A stretch of DNA of 14,032 nucleotides from Thiotrichaceae bacterium (GCA_026992705.1 JALWYT010000259.1:1-14032); one strand, 5' to 3'; numbered from the stretch's first letter, positions 6,652 through 13,922 are shown. The notes: generated by a model not told the origin, from the sequence alone. Made by a program: numbers and translations.

Positions 6652-7719
6652 CTATGATAGATGATACTGCTTACTATGTTGATGTACCGCATCAATTAAA
6701 ATCTTCACTTTATCAGGATCAATGTATTGATGAATACCATGCCCTAGATTAAATACATGACCATTGCCTGTACCAAAATCAGCAAGGATTTGCTTAACAG
6801 TATTTTCAATGACTTCGGGTGAAGCATAAAGCACACAAGGATCCATATTACCTTGCAAAGCGACTTGTTCACCCACACGTTGGCGGGCTTCTGCAATATT
6901 AATCGTCCAATCTAAGCCAACTGCATGGCAGCCTGTATTGGCAATAACTTCCAGCCATTGACCACCGCCTTTAGTAAATAGCACAACAGGAATTTCTCGA
7001 CCTTCAGCTTCTTTCGTCAAACCTGCAACAATATTCTCCATATAACGTAGAGAAAATTCTTTGAAGGTTTGCGGTGTTAATGAACCACCCCATGTATCAA
7101 AGATTTGCACAGCTTGAACACCCGCTGCAATTTGAGCATTCAAATAGGAGGTTACACTATCAGCGAGTTTATCAAGCAGTTGGTGTAATGCGGCAGGATT
7201 GTCATACAGCATGCCTTTGACTTTGCCAAAATCTTTACTTGCACCGCCTTCAACCATATACGTCGCTAGTGTCCAAGGGCTACCCGAGAAACCAATCAAC
7301 GGTACGCGACCATTAAGCTCTCTGCGAATAACTCGCACTGCATCCATAACATATTTAAGCTCTTGCTCGGGGTCAGGAATACCTAAAGCCTCAACATCTG
7401 CCGTGCTTGCAATAACCTTTTCAAATTTAGGTCCTTCGCCTTGCTCAAAATAAAGTCCCAGACCCATTGCATCAGGAATAGTTAGTATATCTGAAAAAAG
7501 GATTGCTGCGTCAAGGTCATAACGCTCAAATGGCTGCAGGGTAACTTCACAGGCTAAATCAGGATTTTTACACAAATCCATAAAGCTACCTGCTTTGGCT
7601 CGTGTTGCACGATACTCTGGCAAGTAGCGTCCTGCTTGTCGCATTATCCAAATAGGCGTGGTATCTACATCTTGTTTTAGTAATGCTCTTAAATAACGGT
7701 CATTTTTAAGTGTAGACAT
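6652..7719 (-). CDS. hemE: Uroporphyrinogen decarboxylase
   Basis: HemE removes four acetate carboxyls from uroporphyrinogen III to give coproporphyrinogen III in the cytoplasm, without a cofactor. The 355-residue protein is full length. It has the first family signature PIWIMRQAGRYLPEYR (22-37), FSDIL with the catalytic Asp77, the second signature GFSGSPWTLATYM (143-155) with Tyr154, FDTWGG (207-212), and the C-terminal NLGHGIH (324-330) that supplies the substrate-contacting His. AGGA eight bases before the ATG at 7719 supports the start. It lies downstream of yqeY across a 105-nt gap that holds a palindromic repeat, so it may be read through from rpsU-yqeY or have its own promoter. No other haem gene is in the window. 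Confidence 0.97.
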   Translation of the reverse strand: MSTLKNDRYLRALLKQDVDTTPIWIMRQAGRYLPEYRATRAKAGSFMDLCKNPDLACEVTLQPFERYDLDAAILFSDILTIPDAMGLGLYFEQGEGPKFEKVIASTADVEALGIPDPEQELKYVMDAVRVIRRELNGRVPLIGFSGSPWTLATYMVEGGASKDFGKVKGMLYDNPAALHQLLDKLADSVTSYLNAQIAAGVQAVQIFDTWGGSLTPQTFKEFSLRYMENIVAGLTKEAEGREIPVVLFTKGGGQWLEVIANTGCHAVGLDWTINIAEARQRVGEQVALQGNMDPCVLYASPEVIENTVKQILADFGTGNGHVFNLGHGIHQYIDPDKVKILIDAVHQHSKQYHLS

Positions 7720-7763
7720 TGGCTGTTTCCTAGTTGGATAGAATTGGATTTGCTAGTTAAGTC

Positions 7764-7813
7764 GTAGCCTGCGTGAAGTGCAATATAACGCAGGAGAATA
7801 TTGCCCTGCTACG
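7764..7813. repeat. REP-like palindromic repeat (GTAG type), copy 1
   Basis: A GTAG tetranucleotide (7764-7767) is followed by CCTGCG (7768-7773) pairing with CGCAGG (7789-7794). The unit closes with GCTACG (7808-7813), complementary to CGTAGC (7763-7768). GTAG followed by an imperfect palindrome is the layout of REP elements mobilised by RAYT transposases. It shares GTAGCCTGC, TAACGCAG, TATT, CCC and TACG in the same order with 13579-13634. It sits between yqeY and hemE and does not touch either coding region. Confidence 0.65.
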
Positions 7814-7824
7814 CTATGATACGA

Positions 7825-8277
7825 TTAAGCTAAAGCCTTTTTAACCTTACCGCTTAACTGCCCCATATCTGCACGCCCTTGTGCTTTAGGTCTGATAAAT
7901 GCCATGACTTTACCCATATCTTTCATGGAATCAGCCCCTGTTTCGCTGATTGCCTCAGCAATTAAGGCATCAATTTCAGCGTCAGACATTTGCTCTGGTA
8001 AGTAGGTTTGTATTATCTCGAGTTCTTTTTGCTCGATAGCAACAAGATCATCTCGCTGGGCAGCGGTATATTGTTCAATGGAGTCTTTACGCTGTTTACA
8101 CATTTTATCCAGCAATACGATAATATCCTTATCATCGACATCCTTTCTAGTATCAACTTCTTGTTGTTTAATCACAGCAAGAATTGAACGAACAGTCGCT
8201 AAACGCTCTTTATCCTTTGCTCGCATTGCGGATTTCATGTCCTCAACAATACGTTGTTTTAATGTAGAATCAGCCAT
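7825..8277 (-). CDS. GatB/YqeY domain protein
   Basis: This 150-residue protein consists of the YqeY domain, also found at the C-terminus of the amidotransferase subunit GatB, where it contacts tRNA. Visible family features are LKQRIVEDMKSAMRAKD (6-22), the KQQEVDTRKDVDD segment, YLPEQMSDAEI (92-102) and MGKVMAFIRPKAQGRADMG near the end. The free-standing protein has no established function, though tRNA binding or a link to tRNA amidation is suspected. It lies directly after rpsU, a widely conserved arrangement, with GGAG eight bases before the ATG. The intervening hairpin at 8296-8323 suggests that it receives only part of the rpsU transcription. dnaG, the usual next gene in many gammaproteobacteria, is not there; hemE is. 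Confidence 0.93.
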   Translation of the reverse strand: MADSTLKQRIVEDMKSAMRAKDKERLATVRSILAVIKQQEVDTRKDVDDKDIIVLLDKMCKQRKDSIEQYTAAQRDDLVAIEQKELEIIQTYLPEQMSDAEIDALIAEAISETGADSMKDMGKVMAFIRPKAQGRADMGQLSGKVKKALA

Positions 8278-8295
8278 AATTTACTCCATATAATT

Positions 8296-8323
8296 TTTAT
8301 TGCATCCATATCGATGCAATAAA
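8296..8323 (-). terminator. Attenuating hairpin between rpsU and yqeY
   Basis: TTTATTGCATC (8296-8306) pairs perfectly with GATGCAATAAA (8313-8323) around a 6-nt loop, 5 nt past the rpsU stop on the minus strand. Only the short A/T-rich AATTAT follows, so partial termination is likely, which fits high rpsU and lower yqeY expression. Confidence 0.65.
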
Positions 8324-8328
8324 TTATA

Positions 8329-8544
8329 TTAGTACATTCTAACTCGGCGATTCAAATCACGAGAAATGCGTTTAAAATTCCGCTTAATTGCAGCTGCACG
8401 CATTCTTTTACGTACCGCAGTTGGTTTTTCGTAAAACTCACGGGCACGAGCTTCAGCAACAACTCCTGCTTTTTCACAAGTACGCTTAAAACGACGTAAA
8501 GCGACTTCAAATGGCTCATTCTCTCTTACTTTAACACTTGGCAT
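8329..8544 (-). CDS. rpsU: 30S ribosomal protein S21
   Basis: The 71-residue basic protein matches bacterial S21 throughout: MPSVKVRENEPFEVALRRFKR at the start, the KAGVVAEARAREFYEKPT core, then an Arg/Lys-rich tail ending in NRRVRMY. S21 binds the platform of the 30S subunit near the anti-Shine-Dalgarno end of 16S rRNA and aids initiation. The length is normal for gammaproteobacteria. A GAGAG lies five to six bases before the ATG. It is the first gene of rpsU-yqeY, with a strong promoter at 8616-8643. Confidence 0.98.
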   Translation of the reverse strand: MPSVKVRENEPFEVALRRFKRTCEKAGVVAEARAREFYEKPTAVRKRMRAAAIKRNFKRISRDLNRRVRMY

Positions 8545-8615
8545 GTATCTCTCAACCTATATTTTGTAAATCATCATGGGCATATTACTATCCCACCGAA
8601 TAAAAGTAACGGCGG

Positions 8616-8643
8616 ATTATACCTCTGAGAAGAGAAAAAGCAA
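8616..8643 (-). promoter_or_regulatory. Sigma70 promoter of rpsU
   Basis: On the minus strand TTGCTT (8643-8638) and a perfect TATAAT (8621-8616) are separated by 16 nt. The -10 box lies about 70 nt upstream of the rpsU start codon. The -35 region begins about 10 nt past the fur stop, so fur termination and rpsU initiation are nearly abutting. Confidence 0.8.
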
Positions 8644-8654
8644 AAATATAAATT

Positions 8655-9062
8655 TTATTTTTTATCAGTGAAATTTCCATAAAGTACTAATACATGGTCA
8701 GTAATTTCAAAACCATGTTCCTTAGCAATTTCTTTTTGGCGCTTTTCAATGATATCGTCATAAAATTCAACAATTTTTCCTGTTTTAAGGCAGACCATGT
8801 GATCATGATGATCATCATTTGCAAGTTCAAAAACGGCTTGTCCACCTTCAAAGTGGTGTCGCACTACCAAACCTGCAGCTTCAAACTGAGTTAATACACG
8901 ATATACAGTTGCTAAACCAATATCCTCCTTCTTATTTAGTAGCATTTTATAAACATCTTCTGCTGTTACATGACGCTTATCCGTTGCTTCCAACAATTTA
9001 AGAATTTTCATACGTGGCTGAGTCACTTTTAAGCCAGCCTGTTTTAAATTCTGCCTACTCAC
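8655..9062 (-). CDS. fur: Ferric uptake regulator Fur
   Basis: Fur is a cytoplasmic dimeric repressor that binds AT-rich Fur boxes with Fe2+. The 135-residue protein has the winged-helix half (LKVTQPRMKILKLL, then recognition helix IGLATVYRVLTQFEAAGLV at 48-66) and the metal-binding dimerisation half with HHDH (85-88), KIVEFYDD (96-103) and KEHGFEITDH (114-123). Only one cysteine is present in the whole protein (Cys91): the second Cys of the E. coli CxxC is Thr94, and the C-terminal Cys-rich tail is missing. This is the Pseudomonas-like form without a structural Cys4 zinc site. The start is a GTG at 9062 with AAGGAG eight bases upstream. It seems to be a single-gene unit; bamE/omlA, a common Fur neighbour, is not seen. 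Confidence 0.95.
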   Translation of the reverse strand: MSRQNLKQAGLKVTQPRMKILKLLEATDKRHVTAEDVYKMLLNKKEDIGLATVYRVLTQFEAAGLVVRHHFEGGQAVFELANDDHHDHMVCLKTGKIVEFYDDIIEKRQKEIAKEHGFEITDHVLVLYGNFTDKK

Positions 9063-9147
9063 CTTTTAATCTCCTTTTACACTCAATAGAGTCTCTAAAT
9101 AAAAAATAATGTTTCACATGAGTAGCTTATATCAATATTAAGAAACC

Positions 9148-9201
9148 TCTGATTAAGTCGTGGTTAAACTTTTTAAGATACTGATTCACAACTTAATCAG
9201 A
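9148..9201. repeat. Inverted repeat TCTGATTAAGT/ACTTAATCAGA between hppA and fur
   Basis: A 15-nt arm TCTGATTAAGTCGTG (9148-9162) pairs with CACAACTTAATCAGA (9187-9201) with one mismatch, around a 24-nt spacer. It lies past the hppA stop on the minus strand and could act as its terminator, though no clear U-tract follows. The same CTGATTAAGT/ACTTAATCAG arms recur at 13565-13574 and 13667-13676, so it more likely belongs to a dispersed repeat family. Confidence 0.6.
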
Positions 9202-9244
9202 AACTGTATCTAAAACATCATATTTTAAAAGGGATAACAAGCTC

Positions 9245-11266
9245 CTAAAGTAAAGGAATCATCAACAAGGCAACAATATTGATAATTTTTATTAATGGAT
9301 TAATAGCAGGTCCTGCTGTATCTTTGTATGGATCACCAACAGTATCACCTGTTACAGCGGCTTTGTGGGCTTCTGAACCCTTGCCTCCAAAATAACCATC
9401 TTCGATATGTTTCTTAGCATTATCCCAAGCTCCACCACCTGTTGTCATTGAGATGGCGACAAATAAACCAGTGATAATTGAGCCAAGTAGTACCCCACCT
9501 AGGGCTTGTGAGCCTAGGAAAATACCGACTAATAATGGAATGATGATTGGCAGTAGTGAGGGGATGACCATTTCTTTAATGGCGGCTTTGGTTAGCATAT
9601 CGACCGCTTTGGAATAATCAGGTTTTTGGGTGTAATCCATAATACCCGGCATTTCTTTAAATTGACGACGCACTTCAATGACCACTGAGCTAGCAGCTCG
9701 ACCAACAGCTTCCATTGCCATTGCTCCGAATAAAAATGGGATCATACCACCAATCAACAAACCAATAATGACCATGTGATTCGATAAATCAAAAGTGGTA
9801 TGTCCACCCGTTTGAACCTCCAAGCTATGTGTAAAATCAGCAAATAATACTAAGGCAGCAAGAGCAGCCGAGCCAATTGCATAACCTTTTGTTACGGCTT
9901 TTGTAGTGTTACCCACTGCATCAAGTGCATCGGTTGTATCACGAATATCACTAGGCAGTTCTGCCATTTCTGCGATACCACCTGCATTGTCAGTAATAGG
10001 TCCAAAGGCATCCATCGCAACGATAATACCGGTCATGGATAGCATTGAGGTTGCTGCAATCGCGATACCATATAAGCCTGCTAATTCATGAGCTGCCCAT
10101 ATACCAAAACAAATGACTAATAGTGGGGCTGCGGTTGATTTCATTGATATGCCTAAGCCTGCGATAACATTTGTACCATGCCCCGTTGTGGAAGCTTCAG
10201 CAATATGCTTGACAGGTGCAAATGAGGTTGAAGTATAGTAATCCGTGATTACCACTAATAGTGCCGTAACTAATAAACCAATCAGTGATGCTCCCCATAA
10301 GGCACTCGTGGTAGTTTGTCCATTATCTGCCATAAGCCATGCCGTTATGGGGTAAAAAAATGCTCCAGCGAGTACACCTGAAACAATCAAGCCTTTATAT
10401 AAACCTTTCATGACATTTCTATCTGAGCCAACTTTTACAAAGAAGGTACCTACAATTGAGGCAAGAATAGAAACTGCACCAAGTACTAGGGGGTAGATAA
10501 CGGCATTTGTTGAATCTATAAATGTTAATGCACCAAGCATTAGGGTTGCGATAATAGTTACAGCATAAGTTTCAAATAAATCAGCTGCCATACCTGCACA
10601 GTCGCCTACATTATCACCCACATTATCGGCAATAACCGCAGGGTTACGTGGATCATCTTCAGGGATACCTGCTTCAACTTTACCAACTAAATCCGCTCCA
10701 ACGTCAGCACCTTTAGTGAAAATCCCTCCCCCGAGTCTTGCAAAGATTGAAATTAAAGAACCCCCAAATGCTAAACCAACAAGAGGAGCTAAACTTAAAT
10801 CCTCTCCTGCTGGTGTAAGACTGTTTAATAACCAAACATAGATGGATACACCGAGTAAGCCCAAACCAACAACTAATAAGCCCGTAATTGCTCCCCCTTT
10901 AAATGCAACTTGCATAGCAGGGTTTAAGCCTTCTTTAGCAGCTTCTGTAGTACGAACATTCGCTCGTACCGAAACATACATACCAATAAAGCCTGCAAGC
11001 CCTGAGAAGACTGCACCGAGTAAAAAACCAAATGCGGTAAGAGTATCTAGACCTGCCCAGAGGACAATAAAAAGAATGACACCTACAACTGCAATCGCTC
11101 CATATTGACGCTTAAAATAAGCCGAAGCACCTTCCTGAATGGCAGCAGCAATATCTACCATTTTATCGCTACCACTTGGACTGGAAAGTATCCATTTGAT
11201 TGTATAAAAACTATATACTAGTGCAGTGAGGGAACATAGTATAGCAATGCTTAGACCTGTTGACAT
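9245..11266 (-). CDS. hppA: K+-independent membrane-bound proton-translocating pyrophosphatase
   Basis: HppA couples hydrolysis of pyrophosphate to ion pumping across the cytoplasmic membrane. The 673-residue, roughly 16-helix protein is full length. The PPi/Mg site is visible as TKGADVGADLVGKVE (184-198) and DNVGDNVGDCAGM (214-226), with the third acidic cluster as DAFGPITDNAGG (419-430) and the last as TGDTVGDPYKDTAGPAINP near the C-terminus. At the K+-specificity site it reads GNTTKAVTKG (452-461): Lys456 and Thr459 mark the K+-independent class, which pumps H+ and not Na+. AGGAG about nine bases before the ATG at 11266 supports the start. It sits alone between fur and algR. In sulfur oxidisers and methylotrophs such pumps recover energy from biosynthetic PPi; whether that applies here is inference. 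Confidence 0.97.
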   Translation of the reverse strand: MSTGLSIAILCSLTALVYSFYTIKWILSSPSGSDKMVDIAAAIQEGASAYFKRQYGAIAVVGVILFIVLWAGLDTLTAFGFLLGAVFSGLAGFIGMYVSVRANVRTTEAAKEGLNPAMQVAFKGGAITGLLVVGLGLLGVSIYVWLLNSLTPAGEDLSLAPLVGLAFGGSLISIFARLGGGIFTKGADVGADLVGKVEAGIPEDDPRNPAVIADNVGDNVGDCAGMAADLFETYAVTIIATLMLGALTFIDSTNAVIYPLVLGAVSILASIVGTFFVKVGSDRNVMKGLYKGLIVSGVLAGAFFYPITAWLMADNGQTTTSALWGASLIGLLVTALLVVITDYYTSTSFAPVKHIAEASTTGHGTNVIAGLGISMKSTAAPLLVICFGIWAAHELAGLYGIAIAATSMLSMTGIIVAMDAFGPITDNAGGIAEMAELPSDIRDTTDALDAVGNTTKAVTKGYAIGSAALAALVLFADFTHSLEVQTGGHTTFDLSNHMVIIGLLIGGMIPFLFGAMAMEAVGRAASSVVIEVRRQFKEMPGIMDYTQKPDYSKAVDMLTKAAIKEMVIPSLLPIIIPLLVGIFLGSQALGGVLLGSIITGLFVAISMTTGGGAWDNAKKHIEDGYFGGKGSEAHKAAVTGDTVGDPYKDTAGPAINPLIKIINIVALLMIPLL

Positions 11267-11441
11267 GCTTGATTTCTCCTGTTTCAGTTTGATTGTTCAA
11301 TAACAATACGCTATCAAAATAAGCCTTGTTATCAACTTTATAAAGTCTCTTTTTATTTTTATGAGCAAGACTGCATGATTTAGAAGAATCTAGCAAGTAG
11401 TATTACCAAAAGGTATGTGTTTAAGATAATTGTTCGATTTA

Positions 11442-11476
11442 CAAAAAAGAGGTAACACCATTAATATGCTACCTCT
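11442..11476 (-). terminator. Intrinsic terminator downstream of algR
   Basis: On the minus strand AGAGGTA (11476-11470) pairs with TACCTCT (11454-11448) around a 15-nt loop. Six consecutive A bases follow on the plus strand, giving a U6 tract in the minus-strand transcript. It ends the algZ-algR transcript about 145 nt past the algR stop and before the hppA promoter region. Confidence 0.75.
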
Positions 11477-11504
11477 AAAAAAGAAAATTACTTATATTTC
11501 GTAA

Positions 11505-11605
11505 TTACTCAAATATAATTTATATAAAAATTAGTAAGTAATTGATTATTTTAAATTTATCATCAAAAATATATTTACAGTATCCCAAATAATCTATTAC
11601 CTACC
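11505..11605. repeat. Degenerate copy of the right-edge inverted-repeat element
   Basis: The segment matches 13907-14031 in order: TACTCA, TATAATTTATATA (11514-11526), AAGTAATTGATTATT, then TATTTACAG (11572-11580) and AAATAATCTATTACC (11588-11602). The outer arms are still partly complementary. The central hairpin block of the other copy is replaced by about 20 A/T-rich bases. It lies just downstream of algR. Confidence 0.6.
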
Positions 11606-11619
11606 ATCACTACCATTTA

Positions 11620-12363
11620 TTAACGATTACGTACAAAGCGGCGTAGCTCCGCAACATGACGACGGCTCACTTCAAGCCGATCATCAATGTTAGCAATCTT
11701 TACTTGCACACGCCCGATTTCTGATTTATCTAGCCCCGTTATTCGCTGTTTTGCGACAAGTGCATTACGGTGGATACGGATAAATCGATCGGATAAGTCT
11801 TTTTCTAGGGATTTTAACGATTCCTCGATAATCACTTCCCCCTTTTTATATCGTACCGTGACGTATTTTTGATCCGCTTGGAAATAATATACGTCTTCCA
11901 CGGGAATGAGTTCTAAGTTCCCCCGCATACGAGCACAAATATGCTTACGCTTAGACTGATTTTCAGCATGGCGATCTAAAATTTCATTGCGTTGAGCTCG
12001 GTTCAATGAGCGGGCCTGTTCTAGACTTTGTAATAATTGTTCTTGTCTAATTGGTTTCATAAGATACCCTGTTGCTTTGGTTGAAAAGGCTTCTAAAGCA
12101 TACTCACCATACGCTGTGGTGAATATGACGGCTGGCGGACTGTCAGAGCCTGATAAATGTTTTGCAACTTCTAAACCATCCATAACAGGCATAGAAATAT
12201 CAAGCAAAACAATTTCAGGCTTATGACGTTCTACCATCATAAGTGCCTCAGCTCCGTTTTCTGCTTCGGCACAAATCTTGTAGTGATCATTATCTTTTAA
12301 TAGTCGTTTGATTCGCTCTCTTGCCAGCTCCTCATCATCGACAACTAATATATTAATAGACAT
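11620..12363 (-). CDS. algR: AlgR/LytTR-type response regulator
   Basis: The 247-residue regulator has an N-terminal receiver domain (1-120) with acidic pocket Asp9/Asp10, phosphoacceptor Asp55 in LLDISMPVMDG, and Lys103 in LMKPIRQEQ. A C-terminal LytTR DNA-binding domain follows (about 138-245: LELIPVEDVYYFQADQKYV, FIRIHRNALV, LEVSRRHVAELR). The overall pattern and length fit AlgR, which in Pseudomonas controls alginate, type IV pili and other surface traits with the kinase AlgZ. GGAG lies eight bases before the ATG, and the gene follows algZ after 5 nt. The targets in this organism are unknown. In Pseudomonas hemC and hemD follow; here a terminator and hppA do. Family call strong; the name rests on the algZ pairing and similarity by eye. 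Confidence 0.88.
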   Translation of the reverse strand: MSINILVVDDEELARERIKRLLKDNDHYKICAEAENGAEALMMVERHKPEIVLLDISMPVMDGLEVAKHLSGSDSPPAVIFTTAYGEYALEAFSTKATGYLMKPIRQEQLLQSLEQARSLNRAQRNEILDRHAENQSKRKHICARMRGNLELIPVEDVYYFQADQKYVTVRYKKGEVIIEESLKSLEKDLSDRFIRIHRNALVAKQRITGLDKSEIGRVQVKIANIDDRLEVSRRHVAELRRFVRNR

Positions 12364-12368
12364 ACATA

Positions 12369-13412
12369 TTACTCCTTCGGGATCATAAACGAGACACGAT
12401 ACTGGCGTGCTGTTTTTTCAATTTTCAAATTGGCCTTATCCCCATAAGCTAGTTGCAATCGTTTTTTCATATTTTCTTGGGCAATATGATTGCCTTTTAA
12501 ATGAGCATTAGCTTCATCTTTGGGGATAGGGTTAGTAACGGAAACACCGAGAGAATCACCGTTATCATAGAGACTAATGCCTAAGGTTCCGCCATCTTTG
12601 CGTGGCTGAATTCCATGATATATCGCGTTCTCAACAAGTGGTTGTAGCAATAATGGGGGGATGTCCATATCCATTGGCAAGGTTGCCTGATCCATATCCC
12701 ATACAATTGACAAACGGTGTTTTCCTAAGCGTAAGGCTTCAATATTTAGGTAACTAACAGTTAAGTCGAGTTCCTCACGAAGCGATATACGGTTGCGTTT
12801 GTCTAATATAGTCCTCATGAAGCCGGCAATATCGAGTAATGCCTCTTCTGCTTTATCGGCATCGATATGTACTAACTGAGCCACCGTATTTAAGCTATTG
12901 AACAAAAAATGGGGTCGCATACGCGATTGCAAAGCATCGTACTTTGCGGAAGTATCCGCATGAACGTGTATTTCCCACTGATGCTGCACATAAAAATAAC
13001 GTAAAAAAATTAAACTAATAACAGTCGCAATAAAAACTGTCTTGAGGACAAAAAGCGTATCCCAATAGCGTATGCCATGCTCTGAGTTATATGACAAAGC
13101 CATTGTTCCTAGTATGGATGCAATTAAGGTTAAACCTGTTGTAATACTTAAAACGATAACCGTTGTAGTAACAACAGAGGGCTTTGTTTGAAAGCGTCCA
13201 ATTAGGCAAATTAGGAATACACTAATTAACGTAATCCAGACAATAAAGAGTGCAGTTAAACCAAGATTTGTAAAAAAATCTTGAAAACTCTTACTACCCG
13301 CAAGTGTGATAACAATGGCAATCAAAATTGCCACGACAACAGCACGCAACACAGACTGCGGCACACACATATTGGGTAAAAAGCCTAATGTTTTAGTTAT
13401 AGGTACAGACAT
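12369..13412 (-). CDS. algZ: AlgZ/LytS-type membrane sensor histidine kinase
   Basis: The 347-residue kinase begins with FLPNMCVPQSVLRAVV (11-26), the N-terminal signature I associate with AlgZ/FimS. Four or five membrane helices follow between about 20 and 140. The cytoplasmic His-kinase region (PF06580-type) has phosphoacceptor His168 in SRMRPHFLFNSLNT (163-176), then an ATPase domain with LLLQPLVENAIYHGI (254-268; Asn262) and a C-terminal NMKKRLQLAYG. The usual glycine pair of the G-box is replaced by HIAQENM (309-315). It lacks an obvious periplasmic sensor domain, so the signal is probably sensed in the membrane. The ATG at 13412 has only a weak GAG upstream. It forms a two-gene operon with algR (5-nt gap). 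Confidence 0.88.
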   Translation of the reverse strand: MSVPITKTLGFLPNMCVPQSVLRAVVVAILIAIVITLAGSKSFQDFFTNLGLTALFIVWITLISVFLICLIGRFQTKPSVVTTTVIVLSITTGLTLIASILGTMALSYNSEHGIRYWDTLFVLKTVFIATVISLIFLRYFYVQHQWEIHVHADTSAKYDALQSRMRPHFLFNSLNTVAQLVHIDADKAEEALLDIAGFMRTILDKRNRISLREELDLTVSYLNIEALRLGKHRLSIVWDMDQATLPMDMDIPPLLLQPLVENAIYHGIQPRKDGGTLGISLYDNGDSLGVSVTNPIPKDEANAHLKGNHIAQENMKKRLQLAYGDKANLKIEKTARQYRVSFMIPKE

Positions 13413-13564
13413 ATTGTCAGCTCATTTTTATTGTTTTATAAATCTGATACGACTTTTTATTTTAGATACCAAATAAATTAGACACTACTGGTATCAATAT
13501 CCTGATATTTTGTATTTTTTAGCAGCCGAGAGGGCATCTGCATATAATAAATACACCAAATTTA

Positions 13565-13676
13565 CTGATTAAGTTAATGTAGCCTGCTGCGTAAACAAAC
13601 TGTAATGTAACGCAGAAAGGTATTACCCATTACGAGCTAAATTTTCTTCTCAGGAAATTTGACTCGACTTAATCAG
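13565..13676. repeat. 112-bp element bounded by CTGATTAAGT inverted repeats
   Basis: CTGATTAAGT (13565-13574) and its exact complement ACTTAATCAG (13667-13676) bound a block carrying a GTAG palindrome. The arms match those of the inverted repeat at 9148-9201. A short non-coding segment with matching terminal inverted repeats fits a miniature transposable element, but no target-site duplication is obvious. Confidence 0.5.
13579..13634. repeat. REP-like palindromic repeat (GTAG type), copy 2
   Basis: GTAG (13579-13582) is followed by CTGCGT (13587-13592) pairing with ACGCAG (13610-13615), then TATTACCC and ATTACG. The order and spacing of GTAGCCTGC, TAACGCAG, TATT, CCC and TACG match copy 1 at 7764-7813. 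It is nested inside the CTGATTAAGT-bounded element. Confidence 0.55.
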
Positions 13677-13922
13677 AGCTTCCTTAAGCATAGTCCATAC
13701 GAAAAAATTGGCTTTTCAGATATGGTCAACTATAGCCCGAATTTTAAGCAAGAACTCATCATTCACAGTCGTGCTTTAAATTTTTACAAACAAACTAAAC
13801 TGAGAAGCGTTTCTTTTATTATTATTTTTATTATTATTCAGACCGCCAAATTTGTATTTGATCAGTCAACTTTTGCCCTCTTTGGGGCGATTATTTTATT
13901 TTTTAGCAACTACTCAGCATAA
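13659..13922 (+). CDS. Doubtful small open frame, hypothetical
   Basis: This 87-codon frame would encode a polar N-terminal half and two hydrophobic segments (about 52-61 and 70-82). I recognise no family. The first codon is TTG, lies inside the right arm of one repeat element, and has an AGGA only three bases upstream; an internal ATG at 13722 has no ribosome binding site. The last codons lie inside a second repeat element. I consider it most likely non-coding and list it only for completeness. Confidence 0.15.
   Translation: MTRLNQSFLKHSPYEKIGFSDMVNYSPNFKQELIIHSRALNFYKQTKLRSVSFIIIFIIIQTAKFVFDQSTFALFGAIILFFSNYSA

Larger units (their letters stand above)
11267..11619. other. hppA-algR intergenic region (353 bp)
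   Basis: I see no gene here. From the hppA side it must contain the hppA promoter; TTGCTC then TTTATA at 18-nt spacing on the minus strand (around 11366-11337) is a weak candidate. The middle holds the intrinsic terminator at 11442-11476. The algR-proximal part is a degenerate copy of the inverted-repeat element found at the right end of the window. Confidence 0.5.

Noticed and set aside
9063..9244. Fur autoregulatory box upstream of fur
   Set aside because: No segment gave a convincing match to the 19-bp GATAATGATAATCATTATC-type palindrome, so none is claimed.
13579..13676. CRISPR repeat or tRNA gene in the repeat-rich right end
   Set aside because: The palindromes occur singly without regularly spaced direct repeats, and no cloverleaf or T-loop sequence is visible.
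13659..13922. 87-codon plus-strand frame as a real membrane protein gene
   Set aside because: TTG start inside one repeat arm, stop inside another repeat, no properly spaced ribosome binding site, no recognisable family. Kept only as a very low-confidence feature.
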